Shown: piece after piece, positions 15,277 through 23,695 of the stretch
Layout of the letters: every line of letters starts with the position of its first letter
Position numbering within the stretch: the stretch's first letter is position 1
NCBI GenBank assembly: GCA_046590205.1
Contig: JBKJTT010000101.1
Span: forward strand, 1-24,269
DNA length: 24,269 nucleotides
Source of the DNA: DATDEW01 sp046590205
Lineage (GTDB): Bacteria; Bacteroidota; Ignavibacteria; Palsa-1295
Direction of reading: 5' to 3'
Notes under the pieces: model-generated
What the model was told of the DNA's origin: nothing
Databases searched by the model: none
The model's input: only the letters and a program-made list of their open reading frames with translations
Program-made: the position numbers and the translations under genes

Positions 15277-15936
15277 ATGTTACGTTCTTTCACAAAATCA
15301 GTTTTAACACTACTCATGGTAGCAGGGCTCGCAACTGCAACGTTCGCACAAGATGACGCTCCGCGTCCTCTTACCAAGAGCGGTTCAGCAGCATTCCTTT
15401 TTAATATTGGTGGTATCGGCACATTTGGTATGTCAGCACAACCTATTGGTAGTGTTGCCGGCGGTACACAAAGCCAAACTGTTGCAGGTATTGGTATGAA
15501 GTATTACTTAATGGATGAAGGCGCACTGAAGATACTCCTTGCATTTGGTACACAAAGCAACGGTGCAACCGATGATGCAAATAAAGTATCAAGTATGCAG
15601 CTTGGTATTGGCTTAACCTATGAGCATCATTTTGGTGCACTTTATTCAACAAGCCCATATATCGGCGGTGGCATTACCTATGCTATGGCTTCAACGACTT
15701 CTGGTTCAGGTACTACTGAATCAGAGACGAGCGGCTCACAGCTTGGTATTGGTGCAGTAGCTGGCTTCGATTGGTTCTTCACAAAAGGACTTGCTTTGGG
15801 AGCTGAATATAACCTACGCTTTACAACCAATTCAAGCTCAGGTAAAGTTGGTGGTACTGATATCGGTGACCAGCCATCTCCAAGCACAATCGGTATAGGC
15901 GGCGGCGGTTCTGTACATTTCCTTGCATACTTCTAA
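15277..15936 (+). CDS. Outer-membrane beta-barrel protein, paralog 1
   Basis: The protein has 219 residues from the ATG at 15277, chosen for the GGAGGA site and a signal peptide (MLRSFTKSVLTLLMVAGLATATFAQ). After a short linker, alternating amphipathic strands form what looks like an eight-stranded OmpA-type barrel. Recognisable stretches are LGIGLTYEHHF, SPYIGGGITYAM, VAGFDWFFTKGLALGAEYNLRF, and a C-terminal strand GGGSVHFLAYF that ends in Phe, as expected for BAM recognition. It is clearly related to the next gene (GFDWFFTKGLALGAE against GFDWYFTDGIAIGAE). No ligand or enzyme function is visible. It has its own promoter at 15168-15198, and the pair ends at a strong terminator. Confidence 0.88.
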   Translation: MLRSFTKSVLTLLMVAGLATATFAQDDAPRPLTKSGSAAFLFNIGGIGTFGMSAQPIGSVAGGTQSQTVAGIGMKYYLMDEGALKILLAFGTQSNGATDDANKVSSMQLGIGLTYEHHFGALYSTSPYIGGGITYAMASTTSGSGTTESETSGSQLGIGAVAGFDWFFTKGLALGAEYNLRFTTNSSSGKVGGTDIGDQPSPSTIGIGGGGSVHFLAYF

Positions 15937-15958
15937 TATCATGAAAGGAAAAATGGTT

Positions 15959-16654
15959 ATGAGAAAAATATCTCATATCCTGCTTGTTCTACTCTTAGTG
16001 AGTGCGTTCTCGGTGAGAACGTTCGCACAAGAGGAAAGGTCGAAATATCCGACCCCCGTTCAGCGTGCCCAAGCTTTGGCATTCTTGTTCTCTCTTTCGG
16101 GAGCAGGGGATTTTGGGATTTACGGACCTTCTGGCAACGGAACAGCAGATGAAAGAGTAATCGCGCATACCGGCTTGCGATATTTTTTAGCGCAGAATCT
16201 GGCCATACGTGCATTACTTTCTTTTTCGTTATGGAATAATGGAGATGACAATGCAAAGGTTAGTGAGACTAACTTTGGTATTGGTGTAGCACTCCTATAC
16301 CATATTCAAACGTTATATGCTATCGCACCATATTTCGGTGGAGGTATTGGCTTTGATACGTATTCGTACGAAACACCTACCCAGGTAGAGATTACGGATA
16401 GTCACGGCCAACTCCAACAGTCAATTTATAATCAACCAGGGAAGAATACCTCAATCGGGTTAACTGCGCTGGGCGGATTTGATTGGTACTTCACGGATGG
16501 TATTGCGATTGGCGCGGAATTCTCGCTTGGGTTCTACACCACTTCGGTTACCATCCAGAATTCAGATGGTACCGAGACCGATGGCGGTTCGCCAAGCGGA
16601 TTGGGTATCTCTCCAGGTGGCGGAACCAACGTACACTTAGTCGTAAATTTCTAA
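15959..16654 (+). CDS. Outer-membrane beta-barrel protein, paralog 2
   Basis: The protein has 231 residues if it starts at the ATG at 15959; ATGs at 15941 and 15953 are in frame too. I choose 15959 because AAAGGA (15944-15949) then sits 9 bases upstream and the signal peptide begins MRKISHILLVLLLVSAFSV and ends FAQ. The barrel resembles the preceding gene: LAFLFSLSGAGDFGIYG, IAPYFGGGIGFDTY, GGFDWYFTDGIAIGAEFSLGFYTTS and a final Phe-ended strand GGGTNVHLVVNF. It follows paralog 1 by 22 bases, so the two form an operon produced by tandem duplication. Function beyond being an outer-membrane barrel is unknown. Confidence 0.87.
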   Translation: MRKISHILLVLLLVSAFSVRTFAQEERSKYPTPVQRAQALAFLFSLSGAGDFGIYGPSGNGTADERVIAHTGLRYFLAQNLAIRALLSFSLWNNGDDNAKVSETNFGIGVALLYHIQTLYAIAPYFGGGIGFDTYSYETPTQVEITDSHGQLQQSIYNQPGKNTSIGLTALGGFDWYFTDGIAIGAEFSLGFYTTSVTIQNSDGTETDGGSPSGLGISPGGGTNVHLVVNF

Positions 16655-16672
16655 GAAACTCTCTTAGTATTC

Positions 16673-16706
16673 AAAGCCCTCATACAAAGTATGAGGGCTT
16701 TTTTAT
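16673..16706 (+). terminator. Rho-independent terminator after the barrel pair
   Basis: A perfect 13-bp stem AAAGCCCTCATAC / GTATGAGGGCTTT with an AAA loop (16673-16701) runs into TTTTTTAT. It closes the two-gene barrel operon. Confidence 0.93.
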
Positions 16707-16743
16707 TTGATGGGTGTTGTTTACATCCAAACTGTAAAACTCA

Positions 16744-18360
16744 TTGATCACGACTGACATACTGGTTCTTGGCAGCGGCTCGGCGGGGCTGTTCTATGCA
16801 TTGCATGTTGCACGCAACTCCGACCTCAAGGTTCTAATTATCACAAAGAAGGATCGCTCCGAATCTAATACGAACTATGCACAAGGTGGTATCGCTGGTG
16901 TAGTCAATACGGCTGATTCTTTCAAAGCGCACATAAATGATACCCTCATTGCCGGCGCAGGGCTGTGCCATGAGGATGCGGTTCGCGTGCTTGTCGAAGA
17001 AGGACCCGAAAGAATCAAGGAGTTAATCGCTCTTGGCGCAGAATTTACGCGGGATAAAAAAGGTGAGCTACATCTGGGCAAAGAAGGCGGACACTCTGCA
17101 CACCGTATTATCCATGCGCATGACCTGACAGGAAAAGAAGTTGAACGCTCGCTTCTGGCAGCAATAGCAAAGCAAAAGAACATCACACTTCTTGAAGATC
17201 ATTTTGCTATTGAACTTCTAACCCAACGTCATCAAACGAATAAACCAAAAAATGTACTTGGGCTTGAGTGTTACGGAGCGTATGTCCTTGATGAAAACAA
17301 GCGTAAAGTAATAGTTGTTCGTGCTCGCAAAGCAGTAATGCTTGCTACCGGCGGCGCAGGGCAGGTCTATATTCATACAACGAATCCGCTGATCGCGACA
17401 GGCGATGGTGTAGCAATGGCATATCGTGCGGGCGCGAAGATCGGGAATATGGAATTCATACAATTTCATCCAACGACCCTTTATACTGAAGGTGCGCACT
17501 CATTTTTAGTGAGCGAAGCAGTTCGCGGAGCGGGTGGTATTTTGACAAATCTCGACGGCGAACGCTTTATGAAACGTTATGATAAAAAACGTTTGGAGCT
17601 TGCACCACGTGATATTGTCGCTCGTGCAATCGATGCCGAGCTTAAAACGCGGGGTGATCAGCACGTATGGCTCGATATATCACATCTTGGCAAAAAAGCA
17701 AAAGAAGAATTTCCGAATATCTATTCTACTTGTTTGCGTTTTGGTATTGATATCACCAAGCATCCGATACCTGTCGTACCTGCCGCACATTATAGCTGCG
17801 GTGGTGTTGTTACCGACCTTGAGGGAAGGACGAACATTTCGAATCTGTATGCCTGCGGTGAAGTTGCGATGACAGGCGTTCACGGCGCAAACCGATTAGC
17901 AAGTAATTCATTGCTTGAAGCACTTGTTTTTTCAACTCGCGCGGCGGTTGAACTGTTGAAGAATACCGTTAATAGTAAGACCAAAGATGTTAGTATTCGT
18001 GAGTGGGACGATTCAGGCACGGAGAATGCAGAGGAGTGGGTGGTCATTGAGCATGATCGTTACGAGATACAGCAGATGATGTGGGATTTCGTCGGTATTG
18101 TTCGCTCGGATTACCGACTCAAACGTGCCGAGAGGCGTCTCAAACTCATCAAAAAAGAGATCAAAGAATACTACGGGAAAACGAAAGTAACAATGCCGTT
18201 ACTTGAGTTGCGTAATATTGCGGAAGTAGCACTCATTATTGTCCGCTCTGCACTCAAACGCAAGGAGTCACGCGGATTGCATTATACGATAGACTTCCCG
18301 AAAGCGAGCAAAACATTCGGCAAATCAGATACCATACTCAAACGAACAATAAAACTTTAA
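16744..18360 (+). CDS. nadB: L-aspartate oxidase
   Basis: NadB oxidises L-aspartate to iminoaspartate with FAD, the first step of de novo NAD synthesis. The 538 residues show the FAD Rossmann motif LVLGSGSAGL (7-16), the NadB-typical SNTNYAQGGIAGV, GKEGGHSAHRIIHAHDLTG, MEFIQFHPTTL, SEAVRGAGGIL, and the C-terminal flavin part HYSCGGVVTDLEGRTN...LYACGEVAMTGVHGANRLASNSLLE. The Gln-Gly of AQGGIA and absence of succinate-dehydrogenase features favour NadB over fumarate reductase. Start is a TTG (16744), directly before the first strand; no ATG lies upstream in frame. nadA and nadC are not in the window. Two genes follow in tight array, the second a nitrilase-type amidase resembling the glutaminase part of NAD synthetase. 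Confidence 0.95.
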   Translation: MITTDILVLGSGSAGLFYALHVARNSDLKVLIITKKDRSESNTNYAQGGIAGVVNTADSFKAHINDTLIAGAGLCHEDAVRVLVEEGPERIKELIALGAEFTRDKKGELHLGKEGGHSAHRIIHAHDLTGKEVERSLLAAIAKQKNITLLEDHFAIELLTQRHQTNKPKNVLGLECYGAYVLDENKRKVIVVRARKAVMLATGGAGQVYIHTTNPLIATGDGVAMAYRAGAKIGNMEFIQFHPTTLYTEGAHSFLVSEAVRGAGGILTNLDGERFMKRYDKKRLELAPRDIVARAIDAELKTRGDQHVWLDISHLGKKAKEEFPNIYSTCLRFGIDITKHPIPVVPAAHYSCGGVVTDLEGRTNISNLYACGEVAMTGVHGANRLASNSLLEALVFSTRAAVELLKNTVNSKTKDVSIREWDDSGTENAEEWVVIEHDRYEIQQMMWDFVGIVRSDYRLKRAERRLKLIKKEIKEYYGKTKVTMPLLELRNIAEVALIIVRSALKRKESRGLHYTIDFPKASKTFGKSDTILKRTIKL

Positions 18361-18362
18361 CA

Positions 18363-18836
18363 ATGTCTGAACAGCAAACGATAGCCAAGACAGCAAAAGA
18401 GGCATTCTCCGAGAGTGCTCTCAAACATATTGCTGATGTAATAGCCGAGGTAGAAGAGCATACGAGCGCAGAGATACGTGTCTCAATCCTTGATGAACGT
18501 CCATTCGAGGATGGGGGACTTGCGCTTGATGCACTTGCGATGAAAGAATTCAAGAGGCTTGGTATGCAGAGCACCAAAGGACTGAACGGCATCTTACTCT
18601 ATATTATTTTTGAAGAGCATAAGTATTACATTTGCGGCGATAAAGGCATCAATGACCGAGTTGATCCAAATACATGGGAAGATGTTGCCGCTACGATCAA
18701 GTCACACTTTAAAGAAGGACATTTTGAAGACGGCGTTGTATCCGGCTTGCGGACAATCAAAGAACATCTCCGTATTGCACTTCCACCAGATACCACTAAC
18801 CCAAACGAGTTGCCTAACGAAGTAGTAATGCGCTGA
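18363..18836 (+). CDS. TPM-domain protein, cytoplasmic stand-alone form
   Basis: This 157-residue protein begins 2 bases after the nadB stop. It matches the TPM domain (PF04536): EVEEHTSAEIRVSIL (30-44), FKRLGMQSTKGLNGILLYI, YYICGDKGINDRV and WEDVAATIKSHFKEGHFEDGVVSGL. Unlike many TPM proteins it lacks a signal peptide, Gly-rich tail and membrane helices, so it is probably soluble. Plant TPM domains have acid phosphatase activity and others act in photosystem II repair; the role in bacteria is unsettled. The stop overlaps the start of the nitrilase-like gene (TGATG), so the three genes form one operon. Its link to NAD metabolism is only positional. Confidence 0.9.
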   Translation: MSEQQTIAKTAKEAFSESALKHIADVIAEVEEHTSAEIRVSILDERPFEDGGLALDALAMKEFKRLGMQSTKGLNGILLYIIFEEHKYYICGDKGINDRVDPNTWEDVAATIKSHFKEGHFEDGVVSGLRTIKEHLRIALPPDTTNPNELPNEVVMR

Positions 18837-19702
18837 TGTATCTAAAACGCTCACGAATAGCACTGGCTCAGGTAACGTCCATCCTCGGTGATGTTGAACG
18901 CAATGCACACATTCACGAAGAATTTGCCCGAAAAGCTAAGTCAAAGGGTGCTGATGCAATCATCTTTCCGGAGCTTTCACTTACGGGCTACACACTTCGT
19001 GACATAAACTATGAAGTTGCGCTTGACCCAAGAACTGACTCGCGACTCGCTGCACTTCGTGATGTAAGTAAAGACATCACTATCATTTGTGGAGGTGTTG
19101 AACGAGCGCAAAGCGGCGGAGTCTATAACTCAGCATTTCTTTTTGAAGGTGGCCAGTGGAAGTTCACACATCATAAAGTGTATCCACCGACCTATGGTAT
19201 CTTTGAGGAAGAGAGATACTTTCTTCAAGGTACATCAGTGAAAGTGTTTGATTCTGAAGTTCTTGGTCGAATCGGGTTGCTTGTCTGCGAAGACCTTTGG
19301 CATCCCTCGCTTCCATATTTGCTTGCACATCAAGGTGCACAGTGTATTATAGCAATTGCTGCCAGCCCGACACGTCTGGCAACCGGAGATGCAAGTGCAA
19401 GCGAGATACCAACCAATTATACTATAAATCGCGAACATCATTCAACCTATGCACGACTCCATAGTGTATATGTAACGTTCGTCAATCGTGTGGGTGTAGA
19501 GGATGGTGTGAATTTCTGGGGAGGCTCAGAAGTTATTACACCGGATGGGTCTGTCGCAGCTCATGCAAAGTTCTTCGAGGAGGACTTGCTTTATGTTGAC
19601 CTTGATCCCGAAAAGATCAAACATGCTCGGCAGCAATCACGACACATGCTCGACGAAAATCTCTTCTTAACACACAAGATACTTGGAGATATGCTTCCAT
19701 AG
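18836..19702 (+). CDS. Carbon-nitrogen hydrolase (nitrilase fold), NAD-synthetase-glutaminase-like
   Basis: This 288-residue amidase has the complete nitrilase triad: Glu46 (FPELSLTGY), Lys114 (HHKVYPPTYGIFEEERYF) and Cys151 (LLVCEDLWHP). Of the nitrilase branches, these motifs most resemble the N-terminal glutaminase domain of glutamine-dependent NAD synthetase (AQV..LGD..RNA, PELSLTGY, KvyPPtYGiFeE.RyF). No synthetase domain follows, since the protein ends after the nitrilase fold. Because it is in an operon with nadB, a plausible reading is an amidase that feeds or edits NAD biosynthesis, such as supplying ammonia or hydrolysing an amide. A general omega-amidase or N-carbamoyl hydrolase is possible too. 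The start ATG overlaps the TPM stop by one base. No terminator is obvious after it. Confidence 0.9.
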   Translation: MYLKRSRIALAQVTSILGDVERNAHIHEEFARKAKSKGADAIIFPELSLTGYTLRDINYEVALDPRTDSRLAALRDVSKDITIICGGVERAQSGGVYNSAFLFEGGQWKFTHHKVYPPTYGIFEEERYFLQGTSVKVFDSEVLGRIGLLVCEDLWHPSLPYLLAHQGAQCIIAIAASPTRLATGDASASEIPTNYTINREHHSTYARLHSVYVTFVNRVGVEDGVNFWGGSEVITPDGSVAAHAKFFEEDLLYVDLDPEKIKHARQQSRHMLDENLFLTHKILGDMLP

Positions 19703-19733
19703 GAAGTCCCGTACTTTCAAAGGATATTTTCCA

Positions 19734-19764
19734 TTGAGGATATGTTAACATCGTACTAATTTTG
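19734..19764 (+). promoter_or_regulatory. Bacteroidota-type promoter for the lamin-tail/T9SS gene
   Basis: TTG (19734-19736), exactly 20 bases, then TAATTTTG (19757-19764). The ATG at 19775 lies only about 5 bases after the expected start point near 19770, so the mRNA would be nearly leaderless. Confidence 0.75.
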
Positions 19765-19774
19765 CAAGCCAGAT

Positions 19775-21496
19775 ATGAGACGTTCTTACAAATTATTACT
19801 TGCGGTTCTTCTGCTTTTTTCGGTATCGAATATCTTCGCACAAGCCAAAGGTATCGTCATTAACGAGATATATATCGGAGGTGTTCGCACACTACTCGGA
19901 AACGATTCGTATGTAGAACTCTATAACCCAACAGAGAACACACTCTATCTTGATGGATGCTTGATTGCGCGAGTAACTGCTAATTCAGGCGGCTTCTTGC
20001 AGCCGATTGCGGAAGCGTGGAAATTTCAAGGAATTCCCGGAAACAAAACCCTGCCTCTCCTGCCTGGTCAATTCGTTATTATTTGTGCAAGTGCAAAAAA
20101 TGTGAGCGGCGGACTTGATCTCTCGAACGCTGACTACGAAACCTATACTGGTGTGCCAATACTTGATTCGGATAATCCTTCTTCAAAAAATCTTCGCAAG
20201 GTTCCGGCAGGTGGATTCACGTTAGATATTAACATTTCGCAGACACTTGATGCTATCGTTCTCACCGATGGTAAAGATACCGTGTTGACTGATGGGATTC
20301 AAGAACTTGGAGTTATTGATGGGGTGCAGTACTCGACAACGCAAGCAATGATACTCCCTACATCTATTGATGGGGGCTTCACAGGTGGTGCAGGTCTTAA
20401 GCTTGGCAAGACAATGGAGCGTACACAAAAGGGAGTAACGACGCATAACTCCGGTGTTGATTTCTCTATCTATCCAAAAGCAACCCCTGGGTATCAAACG
20501 GGTTCTGAACCGGGCGTACTCCCAAAAGGGACAGATATTTTTCCACTTTCGCTTGGCAAGTATGTAATGTATAATGCATACGAAACTGACTCTAATGGTA
20601 CCATAGATACCTCAACGATCACGACCTCATCAACAACAGTTTGGCGTGAGAATCAGTCTGAAGGTGGTTTTAGCAATGTCTCATGGTTGAAAGACACATC
20701 GAACATGTCACTATTTTATTCAGGTGATGAGGCGAACCTTCGTTACCGGGCAGATGAAAATCAAGACATTGACGTGCTTGCCGATCAGGAATTTATAGGT
20801 ACGTTTGTCTCACCATTTTTTGCTGCCTTTGTCCAATCGCCAAATACGTTCGTTGACTATTTCAAGCTTTCAGCCGGTTTCAAAAAACCGTATAACGTAC
20901 TCAATCTATCACAAGATATTGACTTTCAAGGTGTATCGGCAACTGTCAACGTAACAACAACAGGGAGTTTTGAAGGCATTGATTCAGTCACTGTTCCTGC
21001 CGGAAAATTTGATTCAGCGTATAAGTTTATTGTAAAGGGTGATGTTGAAGTAACAGCATTCGGTATTCCACTTTCAAGCTTTAGCGCTGCCAAGACAATG
21101 TGGCTTGTCAAAGGTATTGGTATTATCAAGAGTAATACACCTACCGTCGTTGCCGGTGGCTTGCCGATTACAGGCAGCGAACGTCAAATGACAGCGTATG
21201 GTACTCGTTCTATCAACTCGGTCACTGATCAGTATGCCTTACCGACATTTTTCTCTCTTTCCCCGAACCCTGCTACATCCTACTTTGAGATACATCACTC
21301 AATAGCACCCGGATCTTTTGGTCAGAATATGAAGGTAGAACTCTTTAATGTGCTTGGAAGTAGTGTGCGAACTGTCTATGATGGTGCGCCAATACAAAGT
21401 GTTAGAGTTGATCGCCAAGGGCTTTCATCCGGTGTGTATTTCATCAGCGTCATCACCGACAAATGGTCCGAGCTGCATCGTGTTGTCATTCAATAA
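19775..21496 (+). CDS. Secreted lamin-tail/DUF4876-like protein with T9SS sorting domain
   Basis: The 573-residue protein has a signal peptide (MRRSYKLLLAVLLLFSVSNIFAQ). The stretch GIVINEIYIGG...DSYVELYNPTENTLYLDGCLI (26-66) is the start of a lamin-tail or DUF4876-type domain, common in Bacteroidota surface proteins. Within it, LPLLPGQFVIICASA and LTDGIQELGVIDGVQY are beta strands of that domain. A second all-beta region (about 250-480) contains TVPAGKFDSAYKF, seen in families of extracellular proteins with unclear roles. The C-terminus, from SLSPNPA near residue 494, is a type A T9SS sorting domain (VELFNVLGSSV, LSSGVYFISVIT). It is thus a cell-surface or secreted protein, perhaps a nucleic-acid- or polymer-binding adhesin; that last point is a guess. 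The TatD frame starts 7 bases after its stop. Confidence 0.87.
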   Translation: MRRSYKLLLAVLLLFSVSNIFAQAKGIVINEIYIGGVRTLLGNDSYVELYNPTENTLYLDGCLIARVTANSGGFLQPIAEAWKFQGIPGNKTLPLLPGQFVIICASAKNVSGGLDLSNADYETYTGVPILDSDNPSSKNLRKVPAGGFTLDINISQTLDAIVLTDGKDTVLTDGIQELGVIDGVQYSTTQAMILPTSIDGGFTGGAGLKLGKTMERTQKGVTTHNSGVDFSIYPKATPGYQTGSEPGVLPKGTDIFPLSLGKYVMYNAYETDSNGTIDTSTITTSSTTVWRENQSEGGFSNVSWLKDTSNMSLFYSGDEANLRYRADENQDIDVLADQEFIGTFVSPFFAAFVQSPNTFVDYFKLSAGFKKPYNVLNLSQDIDFQGVSATVNVTTTGSFEGIDSVTVPAGKFDSAYKFIVKGDVEVTAFGIPLSSFSAAKTMWLVKGIGIIKSNTPTVVAGGLPITGSERQMTAYGTRSINSVTDQYALPTFFSLSPNPATSYFEIHHSIAPGSFGQNMKVELFNVLGSSVRTVYDGAPIQSVRVDRQGLSSGVYFISVITDKWSELHRVVIQ

Positions 21497-21502
21497 CTCT
21501 TG

Positions 21503-23275
21503 ATGATAGATACACATTGTCATTTACAGACATCACAGTTCGATAGTGATAGGGAAGTGGTTATTGCAGAAGCAGAAGCCGCAGGGGTTATGTCGTTCGT
21601 TGTTCCGGCGATAGATAAAGAGAGTTTTGAGGCAACGCTTGCACTAGCGAACTCGCATCCAAACATCCACTGTGCCCTCGGCATACACCCTCATTCAGCA
21701 TCCGAGTGGTCAGAGACAATAGGTCAAAAGATAATGACCGAGATCAAAGCGAATCCAAAGGTAGTAGCTGTTGGTGAGATCGGATTAGATTATTTTTATG
21801 ACTTTGCCCCACGTGATGTGCAGATACAGGCATTTCGGGAGCAAATAGCACTCGCGCAATCCCTACAAAAACCCGTTATTATCCATACCCGCGACTGTAT
21901 CCCCGAAACACTTGAAATCGTTGACGAGTGTTACAAAGACATCCCGCGAACGTATATTTTTGGACAGTTTCACTGTTTCTCAGGTACTCCGGACGAAATG
22001 AAAAAAGCGGTTGAACTCGGTTTTTATGTGAGCTATACTGGCAATATTACGTTTAAGAACTCGGTGCTTACCGAAACCGTCCGCGAGACACCGATAGGGG
22101 CAATGATGCTTGAAACGGATTCACCGTATTTGGCACCTGTGCCGTATCGGGGTAAACGCAATTCACCGGCATATCTACCGATGATAGCGCAAAAGGTAGC
22201 AGAAATAAAACAACTTACAATAAACGAAGTAATGGCCGCAACAACGACCAACGCACAAAAACTTTTCTTTCCGGCACTTGTCGCATTTATCGTAATGCTT
22301 ATGTGCTTTTCATCTGATGTCTCGTATGCACAGGTTGGCAGCAAGCCGCCTGATTCGGTGATGACACAGGATAGACGTGCAGCCGAAGAAATGATAAAAA
22401 AGCAGCGCGAAGAACTTATGCGTATGGAACAAGAACGCAAGCAGGATTCTATCCGCTCAGCACAGCAAGAACTCGAAGAACAACGCAAAGAATCAGTAGT
22501 GCAGGCGCGCAAAGACTCAATTAAAGCTGTCGAGCGACTTCGCGATGAGGAAGAATCACGCTTAAAGGCATTAACCCCTATCCCATGGAAAGCTATTACC
22601 ATTGGTGCTGGTGCCGGAGTTGGGAATTTGGAGTTGAGTCAGTCAAAATCCAGAATAACTCCCTCTTCGGTCTTAGCAACTACTTTTTCTATCGGTTCGC
22701 AGATAAGCCGTATTATTGATCTTGAAATATCACTCAATAGATTTACAGTAGAAGATGATCTTATTCAAGATCGACTCTATACACTTGGGGATACGTTTCC
22801 TGCAGCACTATTTGATACGTCAAGAGTACCGAATACACCATACAGAATTTTGAAGCATGAATCTATTGCGACAAGTTACATTGCAATTGACGCACGCTTC
22901 GTCTTTACCCCCCGTAGTCCGCTCAAGTTCTATGCAGGGCTTGGATACACTGCCGCAACGATCACCAACAAGCAGACATATGATGTATATGACTCCGGCA
23001 GCACGACGACGATCTTGGAGCGGGATAAAGAATTGGAGTATTCGTTTTCCACCGGAGGTGTTCAGGCGCTCATCGGTTCACGATATGATTTCGAATTGAC
23101 AAATCAGTTTATTATTTCTCCGTATGTTCAGATCGGTGCTGCATTCCTCTTTGATAGCGGTAACCAGCCACGATCGGTTGTCTATCATGTGGACCCCGAG
23201 CAGATCGTGTTCACTCATACAAAAATTGGAGTGACTGTCAGCTTTGGTTGGTTCACGGTCGAGAGGTATAAATAA
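21503..23275 (+). CDS. tatD: TatD-family DNase fused in frame to a coiled-coil outer-membrane beta-barrel
   Basis: One uninterrupted frame of 590 residues from the ATG at 21503; a TTG at 21500 is also possible. Residues 1-255 are a complete TatD metal-dependent DNase: DTHCHL, GEIGLDY, IIHTRD, FHCFSG and LETDSPY supply the metal ligands, and the last helix is EVMAATTTNAQKLF. Where TatD should stop, the frame runs into a hydrophobic stretch (FPALVAFIVMLMCF, about 256-269) ending SYAQ, which looks like a signal peptide and cleavage site. A charged coiled coil (about 285-350, rich in Glu, Arg, Gln) and a beta-barrel (about 358-590; AITIGAGAGVGNLELS to VSFGWFTVERY) follow. Cytoplasmic DNase and outer-membrane barrel cannot share a location. 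The likely explanations are a second start inside the frame (ATG at 22232), a lost stop codon, or a sequence error. Confidence 0.88.
   Translation: MIDTHCHLQTSQFDSDREVVIAEAEAAGVMSFVVPAIDKESFEATLALANSHPNIHCALGIHPHSASEWSETIGQKIMTEIKANPKVVAVGEIGLDYFYDFAPRDVQIQAFREQIALAQSLQKPVIIHTRDCIPETLEIVDECYKDIPRTYIFGQFHCFSGTPDEMKKAVELGFYVSYTGNITFKNSVLTETVRETPIGAMMLETDSPYLAPVPYRGKRNSPAYLPMIAQKVAEIKQLTINEVMAATTTNAQKLFFPALVAFIVMLMCFSSDVSYAQVGSKPPDSVMTQDRRAAEEMIKKQREELMRMEQERKQDSIRSAQQELEEQRKESVVQARKDSIKAVERLRDEEESRLKALTPIPWKAITIGAGAGVGNLELSQSKSRITPSSVLATTFSIGSQISRIIDLEISLNRFTVEDDLIQDRLYTLGDTFPAALFDTSRVPNTPYRILKHESIATSYIAIDARFVFTPRSPLKFYAGLGYTAATITNKQTYDVYDSGSTTTILERDKELEYSFSTGGVQALIGSRYDFELTNQFIISPYVQIGAAFLFDSGNQPRSVVYHVDPEQIVFTHTKIGVTVSFGWFTVERYK
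22232..23275 (+). other. Possible internally started outer-membrane barrel inside the TatD frame
   Basis: From the ATG at 22232 the same frame encodes 347 residues whose first 34 form a good signal peptide: a short N-region with one Lys (MAATTTNAQK), a hydrophobic core and the cleavage site SYA/Q. The same codons are the C-terminal helix of TatD. If used, this start gives a normally exported coiled-coil plus beta-barrel protein. I see no strong Shine-Dalgarno site before it; several genes in this window also lack one. Confidence 0.45.
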
Positions 23276-23296
23276 AGCTATCTATGTTTTATGTAT

Positions 23297-23322
23297 AAAC
23301 CCGCTTTTTTGGCGGGTTTTTC
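23297..23322 (+). terminator. Rho-independent terminator after the TatD-barrel frame
   Basis: An 8-bp stem AAACCCGC / GCGGGTTT with loop TTTTTTG (23297-23319) followed by a short T run. It lies 22 bases after the stop at 23275. Confidence 0.88.
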
Positions 23323-23479
23323 GCTTTAAAGACAATAGATATGGATTTTGATAAAATGTTGTATATTTGACGAAGTTCAATCGGTGTATTTGCTGTGCCA
23401 GAACAAAAAAATACAAATACCCAATAATAATCTAAACATCGGTAGGGAACAGACTCGAATAATTTTCGTTATTTATTAT

Positions 23480-23695
23480 ATGAGCACATTAGCACAATTA
23501 CAATCCTTACCATTCGAAGAGAAGCTCCAGCTTGTATGGGACTTGTGGGATTCCATTCATGAAGATGTATCAAAGATCCCTGTGAGCAAAGCTACTATTG
23601 AAGAGATGGAGCGCCGCCTTGAAGAGTACCGACGTGATGGAGATAAAGGAGAAACGTGGGATGTCGTTCGTAAACGCATCGAGTCAAAATCTTAG
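23480..23695 (+). CDS. Addiction-module antitoxin (PF09720/RelB-like), without visible toxin
   Basis: The frame is open from 23348, but the family begins at the ATG at 23480 (MSTLAQLQSLPFEEKLQLVWDLWDSI), giving 71 residues. This is the pattern of the putative addiction module component family (PF09720): an N-terminal helix with LPFEEKLQLVxxLWDSI, then Glu- and Arg-rich KATIEEMERRLEEYRRDGDKGETWDVVRKRI. Family members normally precede a RelE/ParE-type toxin gene by a few bases. Downstream here no toxin frame exists on the plus strand, only an 18-codon frame from 23703. So this is an orphan antitoxin or the remains of a toxin-antitoxin pair. No promoter is obvious upstream, and it follows the terminator at 23297-23322. 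Confidence 0.88.
   Translation: MSTLAQLQSLPFEEKLQLVWDLWDSIHEDVSKIPVSKATIEEMERRLEEYRRDGDKGETWDVVRKRIESKS

Noticed and set aside
16744..18360. Fumarate reductase or succinate dehydrogenase flavoprotein
   Set aside because: The TNYAQGGIAGV stretch and overall motif set fit L-aspartate oxidase, and no iron-sulfur or membrane subunit genes are adjacent.
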